From Ramlibacter alkalitolerans (lineage in GTDB: Bacteria > Pseudomonadota > Gammaproteobacteria > Burkholderiales > Burkholderiaceae_C), in NCBI RefSeq assembly GCF_016722765.1, contig NZ_JAEQND010000006.1, positions 124,001 to 188,000 of the forward strand: DNA of 64,000 bases. Reading direction: 5' to 3'. Below are positions 1-8,133 of the stretch, one piece after another; the stretch's first letter is position 1, and each line of letters begins with the position of its first letter. The notes under the pieces were generated by a model. That model searched no databases. It was not told the DNA's origin and saw only the letters and a list, made by a program, of their open reading frames with translations. The position numbers and the translations under genes are program-made.

Positions 1-2
1 GC

Positions 3-242
3 GAGGCGGCCACCAAGGACCTGTACCACCTGCCGCCGGAAGAGGACGCGAAGATCCCGACCGTGTGCCACAGCCTCGACCAGGCGCTGGAATACCTGGA
101 CCAGGACCGCGCCTTCCTCACCAAGGGCGGCGTGTTCACGGATTCGATGATCGACGCCTACATCGAACTGAAGATGCAGGAAGTCACCCGCTACCGCATG
201 ACCACCCATCCGGTGGAGTTCGACATGTACTACTCGCTGTAA
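3..242 (+). CDS. glnA: Glutamine synthetase, C-terminal 79 residues (partial)
   Basis: The reading frame is open from the window edge to a TAA and gives 79 residues ending in [11 protein letters not shown], the typical end of a type I (GlnA) glutamine synthetase. The stretch [19 protein letters not shown] and the acidic/aromatic [12 protein letters not shown] helix are characteristic of the C-terminal barrel edge of proteobacterial GlnA. The enzyme condenses ammonia with glutamate using ATP in the cytoplasm. The adenylylation site and active site lie outside the window. The glnL-glnG pair downstream, separated by one small gene, supports the assignment because glnA-glnL-glnG is a standard proteobacterial arrangement. 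Confidence 0.95.
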   Translation, partial: EAATKDLYHLPPEEDAKIPTVCHSLDQALEYLDQDRAFLTKGGVFTDSMIDAYIELKMQEVTRYRMTTHPVEFDMYYSL

Positions 243-249
243 TCGCGAG

Positions 250-349
250 CGCTGGGCTTCGCGCGCTTCGCGGCTCACCGCCAGCCTACCGAACGCCGCT
301 GGGTGCACCGGTAGGCTGGCGGTGACGCGCGAAGCGCCGGAACCCCAGC
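250..349. repeat. Family A palindromic repeat, inside-out copy (A1)
   Basis: Both half-elements of the family A repeat are present but in reversed order. The half ending TCACCGCCAGCCTAC comes first and the half starting GTAGGCTGGCGGTGA follows, so the outer arms face each other across an 18-20 bp spacer. In most other copies the order is the opposite. It sits between the glnA stop and the glnA terminator. Confidence 0.85.
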
Positions 350-357
350 AAACAACC

Positions 358-390
358 GAAAGGGCGACTTTTGTCGCCTTTTCCTTTTTG
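358..390 (+). terminator. Rho-independent terminator of glnA
   Basis: GGCGAC (363-368) and GTCGCC (373-378) form a stem with a TTTT loop, preceded by A residues and followed by TTTTCCTTTTT. It lies about 120 bp after the glnA stop and before the next gene, so glnA is probably transcribed largely separately from glnLG, with possible read-through. Confidence 0.75.
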
Positions 391-475
391 AATCAACAGG
401 TTATTTGCCAATCTGCAGAGTTTGCGTGATACTGAAAGGCCGTCCCTGCGCATCCTGGGATGCGAGGAGTGCCGC

Positions 476-1006
476 ATGAAGCTGTCTTACGCCCTGATTC
501 CCCTGGCGGCCCTGGTCCTGGTCGGGCCCGGCTATGCCCAGACGAAGATCTTTCGCTGCGGCAACGCCTACACGAACGACGAGGCCCTGGCCCGCACCCA
601 GAACTGCAAGCTGGTGGAGGGCGGCAACGTCACCGTGGTGCAGGGCACCCGCGTCAACGGCGCGCCCGCGCCGGATGCCGCGCGCACGCGTCGCTCCGAC
701 AGCGTGGCGACCGCGCCCCAGACCGCCGGCTCCGGCGGTGCCCGGGTGGACGCCGGCGAGCAGAAGGCGCGCGACAACGATGCCCGCGCGATCCTCGAGG
801 CCGAACTGAAGAAGGCCGAGGCCCGCCAGTCGGAGCTCCAGCAGGAGTACAACAACGGCGCTCCCGAAAAACTCGGCCCCGAACACCGCAACTACCAGAA
901 GTATCTCGATCGCGTGGCCGAACTCAAGGCTGCCCTCGAGCGCAACGAGAAAGACATTGCCGGCCTCAAGCGCGAGCTCGGGCGCGCCACCAGCGCCGCG
1001 AGATAA
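476..1006 (+). CDS. Small secreted protein, DUF4124-like N-terminus with C-terminal coiled coil
   Basis: This 176-residue protein has a clear signal peptide (MKLSYALIPLAALVLVGPGYA, cleaved near residue 21). A short region with two cysteines follows (IFRCGNAYTND...TQNCKLVEGG), resembling the DUF4124-type start of many Burkholderiales periplasmic proteins. After an Ala/Arg-rich linker, residues about 95-176 are strongly charged and helical, likely a coiled coil. The ATG at 476 is chosen because GAGGAG precedes it and the signal peptide begins there; an upstream in-frame ATG at 422 would bury the signal. It lies between glnA and glnL, an unusual place for a secreted protein. Function unknown. 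Confidence 0.75.
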   Translation: MKLSYALIPLAALVLVGPGYAQTKIFRCGNAYTNDEALARTQNCKLVEGGNVTVVQGTRVNGAPAPDAARTRRSDSVATAPQTAGSGGARVDAGEQKARDNDARAILEAELKKAEARQSELQQEYNNGAPEKLGPEHRNYQKYLDRVAELKAALERNEKDIAGLKRELGRATSAAR

Positions 1007-2213
1007 GGCACTGGATCCCCGCCTGCGCGGGGATGACGCTGTCGCGCGCGGGGATGACGCTGGCGTGCGCGGGAATGACGCCGGCGCGCTCGGCGAAGGC
1101 GCGGCCGCCCGCGCCCCTGCCGTCACGCCGCGGCCTGCGCGCACCGGCCGGGCCCCGTCGCCGTCCTTTCCCCGCTTCCACGCCTTCGACCTCCTGGCCA
1201 CGCTGGTGGCGGTGGTGCGCGGCGACGGCACCGTGCTGTTCGCCAACTCCGCGCTCGAAGACGCCGTGGGCCTGTCCCGCCGCAGCATCGAAGGTGCGAG
1301 CCTGCTGCCCCTGTTCGCCGAACCGCACATCCTGCGCACCGCGCTCGACGGCGCGCGCATCAACGAATACGCGGCGCTGCGCTACGACACGCGCCTTCTG
1401 CGCCAGCAGGGCGAGGCGCTGCCGGTGCACGTGGTGCTGGCGCAGACCGACGTCCAGGACGAATTCGTGGTCGAACTGCTGCCGCTCGAAGCGCAGACGC
1501 GGCAGGACCGCGAGGAGCGCCTGATCGATCAGGCGCAGGCGAACAAGGAACTGATCCGCAACCTCGCCCACGAGATCAAGAACCCGCTGGGCGGCATCCG
1601 CGGCGCGGCGCAGCTGCTGGAGATGGAGATCGACCCGCAGCTGAAGGAATACACGCGCGTCGTGATCCACGAGGCCGACCGCCTGCAGACGCTGGTCGAC
1701 CGCCTGCTGGCGCCGCACCGCCGGCCGCACATGGTGGGCGACGTGAACATCCACGAGGTGTGCGAGCGCGTGCGGTCGCTGATCCTGGCGGAGTTCCCGC
1801 GCGGGCTGAAGTTCGTGCGCGACTACGACACCTCGATCCCCGAATTCCGCGGCGACCGCGAACAGCTGATCCAGGCAGTGCTGAACATCGCGCACAACGC
1901 CTGCCAGGCGCTGGCGCAACGCATCGAGGCGGGCGATGCGCAACTGACCTTCAAGACGCGCATCGGCCGCCAGGTCACCTTCGGCAAGCAGCGCTATCGA
2001 CTGGCACTGGACTTGCATGTCATCGACAACGGGCCCGGTGTACCGGACGCGATCAAGGACCGCATCTTCTTCCCGCTGGTGTCGGGGCGGGAAGGCGGCT
2101 CCGGCCTGGGGCTCACGCTGGCGCAGACCTTCGTGCAGCAGCACCATGGCCTGATCGAGTGCGACAGCGTGCCGGGGCGGACGGATTTCAAGATCCTGAT
2201 CCCCCTGCCCTAG
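957..2213 (+). CDS. glnL: Nitrogen regulation sensor histidine kinase NtrB/GlnL
   Basis: This is the cytoplasmic PAS-containing kinase that phosphorylates NtrC under nitrogen limitation and is controlled by PII. Visible parts are a PAS-like region (FDLLATLVAVVRGDGTVLFA onward), the H-box NLAHEIKNPLGGIRG with the phospho-histidine at residue 205 of this longest frame, the N-box NIAHNACQAL, and the G-boxes DNGPGVPD and GGSGLGLTLAQ. The start is uncertain. The frame is open from an ATG at 957 overlapping the previous gene, and residues about 19-41 are encoded by a family B repeat; a GTG at 1065 is an alternative. The conserved protein begins only near residue 70. glnG follows 35 bp later. Confidence 0.93.
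   Translation: MPASSASSGAPPAPRDKALDPRLRGDDAVARGDDAGVRGNDAGALGEGAAARAPAVTPRPARTGRAPSPSFPRFHAFDLLATLVAVVRGDGTVLFANSALEDAVGLSRRSIEGASLLPLFAEPHILRTALDGARINEYAALRYDTRLLRQQGEALPVHVVLAQTDVQDEFVVELLPLEAQTRQDREERLIDQAQANKELIRNLAHEIKNPLGGIRGAAQLLEMEIDPQLKEYTRVVIHEADRLQTLVDRLLAPHRRPHMVGDVNIHEVCERVRSLILAEFPRGLKFVRDYDTSIPEFRGDREQLIQAVLNIAHNACQALAQRIEAGDAQLTFKTRIGRQVTFGKQRYRLALDLHVIDNGPGVPDAIKDRIFFPLVSGREGGSGLGLTLAQTFVQQHHGLIECDSVPGRTDFKILIPLP
1011..1080 (+). repeat. Family B repeat cluster at the 5' end of glnL (B1)
   Basis: Three degenerate copies of the family B half-unit are in tandem: CCCGCCTGCGCGGGGATGACG followed by GCGCGCGGGGATGACG and GTGCGCGGGAATGACG. They fall just after the stop of the upstream gene and read through in the glnL frame (peptides RLRGDDA, ARGDDA, VRGNDA). 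The repeat therefore lies where the glnL translation start should be. Confidence 0.85.
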
Positions 2214-2248
2214 AAGAGACGTGCAGACCTGAGGTGACGAAAGGGAAC

Positions 2249-3769
2249 ATGAAGCCGATCTGGATCGTTGACGATGACCAATCCATCCGCTTCGTGCTCG
2301 AGAAGGCGCTGATGCGGGAGGACCTTCCCACCCGCAGCTTCACGAGCGCCAAGGAAGTGCTGAGCGCGCTCGATGCCGCCAACGACGACGACGGGCCGCA
2401 GATCCTGGTGAGCGACATCCGCATGCCGGGCACCTCGGGGCTCGACCTGCTCACGCGCGTCAAGGAGAAGCATCCGGGCCTGCCGGTCATCATCATGACG
2501 GCGTTCTCGGACCTCGACTCCGCCGTCTCCGCCTTCCAGGGCGGCGCCTTCGAATACCTGCCCAAGCCCTTCGACCTGCCCAAGGCGATCGAACTCATTC
2601 GGCGCGCGGTGGAAGAGAGCCAGCGCGAGGAAGTGGCCGAGGAGCGCATGGCCGACGCGCCCGAGATGCTGGGCCAGGCGCCGGCGATGCAGGACGTGTT
2701 CCGCGCGATCGGGCGGCTGTCGCAGTCGAACGTGACGGTGATGATCACGGGCGAGTCGGGCTCGGGCAAGGAACTGGTCGCGCGGGCGCTGCACAAGCAC
2801 TCGCCGCGGGCCAACGGGCCGTTCGTGGCGATCAACACCGCGGCCATCCCGAAGGACCTGCTGGAGTCGGAGCTGTTCGGCCACGAGCGCGGCGCCTTCA
2901 CCGGCGCGCAGACGATGCGGCGCGGCCGCTTCGAGCAGGCCGAGGGCGGAACGCTGTTCCTCGACGAGATCGGCGACATGCCCTTCGACCTGCAGACGCG
3001 GCTGCTGCGCGTGCTGTCGGACGGGCACTTCTACCGCGTCGGCGGGCACAACGCGGTCAAGGCCAACGTGCGGGTGATCGCGGCGACCCACCAGGACCTG
3101 GAGCAGCGGGTGAAGGAGGGCGTGTTCCGCGAGGACCTGTTCCACCGCCTCAACGTGATCCGCCTGCGGCTGCCGGCGCTGCGCGAGCGGCGCGAGGACA
3201 TCCCCATGCTGGCGCGCCACTTCCTGCAGCAAAGCGCACTGCAGCTGGGCGTGGAGCCGAAGCGCATTTCCGATGCGGCGCTGGCGCGCCTCACCACCTT
3301 CGACTTCCCCGGCAACGTGCGGCAGCTGGAGAACATCTGCCACTGGCTGACGGTGATGGCGCCGGCGCAGCTGGTGGAGCCCAAGGACCTGCCGCCGGAG
3401 GTGGGCGGGGGATCGCCGGAGGCGCTCGCTCGGCGCACCGCGAGTGTTCCCGGCCCATTCGCCGCCCCCACCGGCGTCGCCGCCGCGCAGGCCGGGATCC
3501 CGGGTGCCGCGGAAGCCGCGAGTGCTGCCGAACCGGCCGCAGCGTCCGTCCCAGCGATGACCTGGGAATCCGCCCTCGAAGCGGAGGCGATGCAGTTGCT
3601 GGCCAGCGGCCATCACGATGTCTGGGAGCAGCTCACGCGGCGCTTCGAGTCGCGCCTGATCCTGACCGCGCTGCAGAACACGCGCGGGCGCCGCATCGAA
3701 GCGGCGCAGAAGCTGGGGATCGGCCGCAACACGATCACGCGGAAGATCCAGGAACTGGGCCTGGAGTGA
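2249..3769 (+). CDS. glnG: Nitrogen regulation response regulator NtrC, sigma-54 activator
   Basis: This 506-residue protein activates sigma-54 promoters of nitrogen genes once phosphorylated by NtrB. The receiver domain (1-120) has the acidic pocket VDDDQ and phospho-acceptor Asp56 in LVSDIRMPG. The AAA+ domain (about 140-375) has Walker A GESGSGKE, the sigma-54 contact loop GAFTGA and Walker B GGTLFLDEIG. A Fis-type HTH closes the protein (RIEAAQKLGIGRNTITRKI). Between AAA+ and HTH, residues about 385-435 form an Ala/Pro/Gly-rich linker that makes the protein longer than E. coli NtrC (469). ATG 2249 follows AAGGGAAC. It is downstream of and co-directional with glnL. Confidence 0.97.
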   Translation: MKPIWIVDDDQSIRFVLEKALMREDLPTRSFTSAKEVLSALDAANDDDGPQILVSDIRMPGTSGLDLLTRVKEKHPGLPVIIMTAFSDLDSAVSAFQGGAFEYLPKPFDLPKAIELIRRAVEESQREEVAEERMADAPEMLGQAPAMQDVFRAIGRLSQSNVTVMITGESGSGKELVARALHKHSPRANGPFVAINTAAIPKDLLESELFGHERGAFTGAQTMRRGRFEQAEGGTLFLDEIGDMPFDLQTRLLRVLSDGHFYRVGGHNAVKANVRVIAATHQDLEQRVKEGVFREDLFHRLNVIRLRLPALRERREDIPMLARHFLQQSALQLGVEPKRISDAALARLTTFDFPGNVRQLENICHWLTVMAPAQLVEPKDLPPEVGGGSPEALARRTASVPGPFAAPTGVAAAQAGIPGAAEAASAAEPAAASVPAMTWESALEAEAMQLLASGHHDVWEQLTRRFESRLILTALQNTRGRRIEAAQKLGIGRNTITRKIQELGLE

Positions 3770-3776
3770 TGGCTTG

Positions 3777-3812
3777 CTCCCTCCGCTGGAGGGGGAGGGT
3801 TGGGGTGGGGGC
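3777..3812. repeat. Family C pyrimidine/purine palindrome (C1)
   Basis: CTCCCTCCGCTGGAGGGGGAG followed by GGTTGGGGTGGGGGC is a short imperfect palindrome. Related sequence recurs at 8972-9089 and at the right edge of the window. It directly follows the glnG stop and could act as a transcript-end hairpin, although no T-run follows. Confidence 0.6.
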
Positions 3813-3834
3813 GCTCGGCGGCGCGGGGGTTTGA

Positions 3835-3908
3835 ACGCTGGGGTTCGCGCTTCGCGGCTCACCGCCAGCCTACGGGTCCCGCGCTATCGCGGTCACCGCC
3901 AGCCTACG
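3835..3908. repeat. Family A repeat, two right half-units in tandem (A2)
   Basis: A right half (CGCTGGGGTTCGCG...TCACCGCCAGCCTAC) is followed directly by a second, shorter TCACCGCCAGCCTAC ending. The matching left half is missing. It lies between the convergent ends of glnG and galE. Confidence 0.8.
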
Positions 3909-3923
3909 AAATCCGGATCGCGA

Positions 3924-4967
3924 TCACGTGCCGTACCCCTTCGGGTTCTGGCTCTGCCACCGCCACGCATCCACGCACATCGCGTCCAGCCCCTTGCGCG
4001 CCTCCCAGCCCAGGATCTGCCGCGCCAGCGATGGATCCGCATAGCACTGCGCCACGTCCCCCGGCCGGCGCGCGACGATCTGGTAAGGCACCTTGCGGCC
4101 GCTCGCCCGCTCGAAGGCCCGCACCACCTGCAGCACGCTGTAGCCCTGGCCGGTGCCGAGGTTCACCGTGAAGCTCTCGCCCGAGGAGAGTGCGCGCAGC
4201 GCCGCCACGTGGCCGGCCGCAAGGTCGTCGACGTGGATGTAGTCGCGCACGCCGGTGCCGTCGGGCGTCGGATAGTCGCCACCGAACACGCTCAGCTGCG
4301 GCCGCTGGCCCACCGCCACCTGCGTCACGAAGGGCATCAGGTTGTTGGGGATGCCGGCCGGATCCTCGCCGATCAGGCCGCTGGGATGCGCGCCCACCGG
4401 GTTGAAGTAGCGCAGCGTCGCGATGCGCCATGCGGGCTGCGGCTGGCGCACGGCCGCCAGCATGTCCTCGATCACCAGCTTGGTGTGGCCGTACGGGTTG
4501 GTGTGGCTGCGCGGGAAATCCTCCGTGATCGGCACGGTCGCCGGATCGCCGTACACGGTGGCGCTGCTGGAAAACACCAGCGTCGGCGGGCCCCAGCTGT
4601 CCGGCGCCAGGTACACGGCTTCCATCGCGCGCAGCAGGCTGATCGCGCCGCCGATGTTGTTCTCGAAGTACTTCAGCGGCTGCGCCACGCTCTCGCCCAC
4701 GGCCTTGGAGCCGGCGAAGTGCACCACGCCGGCGATGCGGTGGCGGCGCAGCACGGCTTCCACCAGCGGCGTGTCCAGCACGTCGCCGCGCTCCACCAGC
4801 GGGTCGCGGCCGGTGATGCGCTGCAGCCGCTCGAGCACGGCCGGGTGGCTGTTGGAGAAGTTGTCGAGGATCACGGGCACGAAGCCGGCCTCGTGCAGGG
4901 CCACGAAGGTATGGCTGCCGATGTAGCCGGCGCCGCCGGTGAGCAGGATGGTCTGTTGGGTCGTCAT
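3924..4967 (-). CDS. galE: UDP-glucose 4-epimerase
   Basis: This 347-residue extended SDR interconverts UDP-glucose and UDP-galactose in the cytoplasm, using tightly bound NAD. The N-terminus has the NAD motif GGAGYIGSH. The catalytic Ser/Thr region is SSSATVYGD and the YxxxK pair is YGHTK. GVRDYIHVDDLAAGHVAAL and the length match GalE. The ATG overlaps the TGA of xthA upstream by four bases (ATGA), so the two are probably translationally coupled. It could supply UDP-galactose for surface polysaccharide, but no glycan genes are nearby. Confidence 0.95.
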   Translation of the reverse strand: MTTQQTILLTGGAGYIGSHTFVALHEAGFVPVILDNFSNSHPAVLERLQRITGRDPLVERGDVLDTPLVEAVLRRHRIAGVVHFAGSKAVGESVAQPLKYFENNIGGAISLLRAMEAVYLAPDSWGPPTLVFSSSATVYGDPATVPITEDFPRSHTNPYGHTKLVIEDMLAAVRQPQPAWRIATLRYFNPVGAHPSGLIGEDPAGIPNNLMPFVTQVAVGQRPQLSVFGGDYPTPDGTGVRDYIHVDDLAAGHVAALRALSSGESFTVNLGTGQGYSVLQVVRAFERASGRKVPYQIVARRPGDVAQCYADPSLARQILGWEARKGLDAMCVDAWRWQSQNPKGYGT

Positions 4968-5743
4968 TGGATGTCCACGGTCACGGGGGCGTGGTCGCTC
5001 GGCTGCTTCCACTTGCGGGGCGTGCGGTCGATGGCGCAGCCCGCCACGCGCGCCTTCAGCGGCTGCGAGACCAGGATGTGGTCGATGCGCAGGCCGCGGT
5101 TCTTCTGGTAGCCCAGCATGCGGTAGTCCCACCAGCTGAAGCTCTTCTCGGGCTGCTCGAACAGGCGGAAGCTGTCCACCAGCCCCAGTTCCAGCAGCTT
5201 GCGGAAGTGGTCGCGCTCCTCGCTCGTGTGGTGGATGGTCTCGCGCAGGCCCTCGGGGTCGAAAGAATCGCGGTCCTCCGGCGCGATGTTGAAGTCGCCC
5301 AGCAGCACGAGCTCGGGATGGTGGGCGATCTCCTCGCGCAGGGAGTCGCGCAGGCCGCGCAGCCAGGACATCTTGTAGTCGAACTTCTCGGTCCCCGGCG
5401 CCTGGCCGTTGACGAAGTAGCCGTTGACGAGGCGCAGCGCGCCGGCAGGCGTTTCCACCGTCACGGAAAGCAGGCGCGAGTTCTCGTCGTCGAAGCCGGC
5501 GATGTTCTTCACGATGTCGCGCACCGGGAAGCGGCTCATGACCGCCACGCCGTTGTAGGTCTTCTGTCCGAAGACGGCGCAGTGCTCGTAGCCGATGGCG
5601 CGCAGCGCGTCGAGCGGGAACTTGTCGTCCGTGAGCTTGAGCTCCTGGATGCACAGGACGTCGACGGGGTTGGCGGCCGTCCAGTCGAGGACGTGCTGCA
5701 GGCGGGCGGTCAGCGAGTTGACGTTCCAGGTGGTGATCTTCAA
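4964..5743 (-). CDS. xthA: Exodeoxyribonuclease III
   Basis: This is a Mg-dependent AP endonuclease and 3'-5' exonuclease of the EEP fold, acting in base excision repair. Starting from TTG at 5743 it has 259 residues, the usual family length, and begins with the conserved KITTWNVNSLTAR strand. Other motifs are IQELKL (catalytic Glu), GDFNIAPED (catalytic Asp/Asn) and the terminal SDHAPV (Asp-His pair). The frame is open further upstream, but that extension is Pro/Arg-rich and not conserved. Its stop overlaps the galE start. Confidence 0.93.
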   Translation of the reverse strand: MKITTWNVNSLTARLQHVLDWTAANPVDVLCIQELKLTDDKFPLDALRAIGYEHCAVFGQKTYNGVAVMSRFPVRDIVKNIAGFDDENSRLLSVTVETPAGALRLVNGYFVNGQAPGTEKFDYKMSWLRGLRDSLREEIAHHPELVLLGDFNIAPEDRDSFDPEGLRETIHHTSEERDHFRKLLELGLVDSFRLFEQPEKSFSWWDYRMLGYQKNRGLRIDHILVSQPLKARVAGCAIDRTPRKWKQPSDHAPVTVDIQ

Positions 5744-5908
5744 GGGCGGTTCCGGGCGGTGCGGTGGTTTCGGTCTGGTGCGCGCGGGCCCGCGGGCGGG
5801 GCGCTCGTCCCCGGTCCGGTGCAGCCGGCGGCCCAACTAGGGCGGGGCCCGATGCGGATTCTGCCGCACGCGTGCCAGCATGCCCTCCCGCCCATGTTGG
5901 AGGTCCCG

Positions 5909-6895
5909 ATGATGCATTCCCTCGTCCGGTCCCTGGTGCAGGCCGCCGTCTGCAGCCTCGCCGTCCTCGCCAGCGCGCCCGCGCTGGCGCAAGCCGATTA
6001 CCCGAAGCAGCCGATCCGCATGATCGTGGGCTTCGCGCCGGGCGGCATCTCCGACGTGCTGGCGCGCGCGCTCGCCGCCAAGGTCTCGAACCAGATCGGC
6101 CAGGGCGTGATCGTGGAGAACCGGCCGGGTGCCGGCACCACCATCGCCGGCGACATGGTCGCGAAGGCGCCGGCCGACGGCTACACGATCTGGCTGCAGG
6201 ACATCACCACCCATGCGATCAACGCCAGCCTCTATCCCAGGCTGCCGTACGACACGGTGAAGGACTTCTCGCCGATCGCCCTCGTCGCCTCCACACCCTT
6301 GATGCTGGTGGTGCACCCGTCCTCCCCGGCCAGGAGCGTGCGCGACCTGGCGGCGCAGGCCAAGGCGGACCCGGGCAAGATGTCCTACGGCTCGTCCGGC
6401 AACGGCACGATCATCCACCTGGCCAGCGAGATGCTCAAGGCGAGCCAGGGCCTGGAGGCGGTGCACGTTCCCTACAAGGGCAGCGGGCCGGCGACGCAGG
6501 CCATCCTGGCTGGGGACGTCAGCTTCGTGTTCTCGACGATGCCGCCGGCGGTGAGCAATGCGCGGGCAGGCAAGCTGCGCGCCCTGGCCGTGACCACGGC
6601 GAAGCGCGTGCCGGCAGCGCCCGACGTGCCCACGATGGGCGAGGCGGGGGTGCCGAACTTCGAACTGGTTCTCTACACCGGGATCCTGGGCCCCAAGGGC
6701 ATGGACCCGGCCATCGTGCGGCGCCTCAACGCGGAGTTCGCCAAGGCGGTGCAGAGCGAGGAGATCCGCAAGGTCTACGAGAACCTGGGCGCGGACCCGA
6801 TGAGCGTCTCGCCCGAGACCTTCACGGAGATGATCGGCAAGGAGATGGTGCGCTTCGCGCCCGTCGTCAAGGCTTCCGGCGCGAAGGTGGACTAA
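5909..6895 (+). CDS. Bug-family tripartite tricarboxylate transporter substrate-binding protein
   Basis: This 328-residue periplasmic receptor has a signal peptide ending ALAQA and the Bug hallmarks: YPKQPIRMIVGFAPGGISDVLAR near the mature N-terminus, VENRPGAGTTIAGD, and VPYKGSGPATQAILAGDV. Such proteins bind small carboxylates or aromatics; the ligand cannot be read from sequence. The ATG at 5909 is preceded by GGAGG at six bases; an ATG at 5894 is too close upstream. No TctA/TctB membrane genes are adjacent, so it is an orphan receptor, as is usual in Burkholderiales. It is transcribed divergently from xthA. Confidence 0.93.
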   Translation: MMHSLVRSLVQAAVCSLAVLASAPALAQADYPKQPIRMIVGFAPGGISDVLARALAAKVSNQIGQGVIVENRPGAGTTIAGDMVAKAPADGYTIWLQDITTHAINASLYPRLPYDTVKDFSPIALVASTPLMLVVHPSSPARSVRDLAAQAKADPGKMSYGSSGNGTIIHLASEMLKASQGLEAVHVPYKGSGPATQAILAGDVSFVFSTMPPAVSNARAGKLRALAVTTAKRVPAAPDVPTMGEAGVPNFELVLYTGILGPKGMDPAIVRRLNAEFAKAVQSEEIRKVYENLGADPMSVSPETFTEMIGKEMVRFAPVVKASGAKVD

Positions 6896-6904
6896 GCGTT
6901 TTCT

Positions 6905-6998
6905 GTAGGCTGGCGCGCAGCGGCAGGTGAGCTGCGCGAACCCCAGCTTCCCCGCGCCCGCCGATCGCTGGGGTTCCCTCCGGTCACCGCCAGCCTAC
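6905..6998. repeat. Family A palindromic repeat, complete (A3)
   Basis: GTAGGCTGGCG...AACCCCAGC...CGCTGGGGTT...TCACCGCCAGCCTAC. The left outer arm is partly degenerate. It lies between the convergent Bug gene and the DUF4337 gene and could serve as a shared transcript-end hairpin. Confidence 0.85.
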
Positions 6999-7027
6999 AG
7001 GTCCGGCGGCCTCAGATCCCGGCGGCC

Positions 7028-7633
7028 TCAGACATGGAACGCCGCCAGCCCGCCGACTGCGAGGCCGACCGCCGCCACGCCGAACATCGCGATCTCGAGC
7101 CACTTCTTCTTCGTCATCAGCGCGATGGCCGCCAGCGCGATCGACACCTGCAGCGCGGTGGTCGCCTGGGCCCAGCGATGGTGGACGTGCATCTCCGCGT
7201 CGCTCTTGCGGTCCCACTCCGTGGCTTCGGCCTCGAGCTTGTCCGCCGCCAGCTTGATCTCGGCCTTCTCCAGCTTGTAGCGGTCGATTTCCTTGCGGTA
7301 GTAGTCCTTCTTGTCCTCGGCGACGAGCGCCACGGCCAGCTCCGACAGGTTCTGCTTGCTGCTCTTGGACTGGTAGAAGTTCCACTGGTTGGACGCTTCG
7401 GTCTTCTTGATCGCGGCGTTGTTCTTGTACAGGCCCGCGTTGGCCTGGGTCGCGCCGCCCAGGTAGGCGAAGATCGCGCCGACGGTGGCGATCACCGCCG
7501 TGAACAGCGCGATCTGGTTGGTCATGCTGCCGCCGCCGACGCCGTGGTGCGCATGCTCGCCCGCGGCGTGCTGCGTCGCGTGCTCCAGTTCGTGGTCGTG
7601 GGGGCCATGGACATGGAAGGTTCCGCCAGACAT
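7028..7633 (-). CDS. DUF4337-type membrane protein with coiled coil
   Basis: This 201-residue protein begins with a His-rich segment (FHVHGPHDHELEHATQHAAGEHAHH). A membrane helix follows at about 37-57 (TNQIALFTAVIATVGAIFAYL), then a charged helical middle (about 65-145, KKDYYRKEIDRYKLEKAEIKLA) and two C-terminal membrane segments (about 155-200). This arrangement matches the DUF4337 family, whose function is unknown. It starts 2 bp after the folA stop and is probably the last gene of thyA-folA-DUF4337. The His-rich start could bind metal, but that is inference. Confidence 0.8.
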   Translation of the reverse strand: MSGGTFHVHGPHDHELEHATQHAAGEHAHHGVGGGSMTNQIALFTAVIATVGAIFAYLGGATQANAGLYKNNAAIKKTEASNQWNFYQSKSSKQNLSELAVALVAEDKKDYYRKEIDRYKLEKAEIKLAADKLEAEATEWDRKSDAEMHVHHRWAQATTALQVSIALAAIALMTKKKWLEIAMFGVAAVGLAVGGLAAFHV

Positions 7634-7635
7634 GC

Positions 7636-8133
7636 TCAGTCCTCGTTGTGGGTGTTGTGGTAGGTAACGAAGCTGAAGGGCAATCCGTTGGCAGACACGT
7701 GGCGTTCCCTCGCCACTTCCCGCCAGCCGGCATCCAGGTGGGGCGCAGCGGTGTCGCCCTCGAAATCCGCATCGATCTGCGTCACCACGGCGACGTGCGC
7801 GCGCGGCAGCGCGAGGCGGAACACCTCGGCGCCGCCGGTGACCCAGATCGTCTCCGCGCCGGCGCCGAGCGCCAGCGCCTCGTCGAGCGAGCCGGCGCGT
7901 TCGGCGCCGTCGGCATGCCATTGCGCATCGCGGGTGATCACGATGTTGCGCCGCCCCGGCAGCGGCCGGAAGCGCGGCGGCAGCGAGTCCCAGGTCTTGC
8001 GGCCCATGATCACGGGCGCGCCCATCGTGGTCCGCTTGAAGTGCGCCAGGTCCTCGGGCAGGTGCCAGGGCAGGCTGCCGCCGTGGCCGATCACGCCGTT
8101 GCGGGACTGGGCGTAGAGGAGGGCGATCTTCAT
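7636..8133 (-). CDS. folA: Dihydrofolate reductase
   Basis: This 165-residue enzyme reduces dihydrofolate to tetrahydrofolate with NADPH. It shows the N-terminal strand [16 protein letters not shown], the substrate loop [13 protein letters not shown] with the catalytic acidic residue, GRKTWDSLP and the NADPH motif WVTGGAEVF. Its ATG overlaps the thyA stop by four bases. The pairing is functionally sensible: ThyA produces the dihydrofolate that FolA recycles. Confidence 0.96.
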   Translation of the reverse strand: MKIALLYAQSRNGVIGHGGSLPWHLPEDLAHFKRTTMGAPVIMGRKTWDSLPPRFRPLPGRRNIVITRDAQWHADGAERAGSLDEALALGAGAETIWVTGGAEVFRLALPRAHVAVVTQIDADFEGDTAAPHLDAGWREVARERHVSANGLPFSFVTYHNTHNED

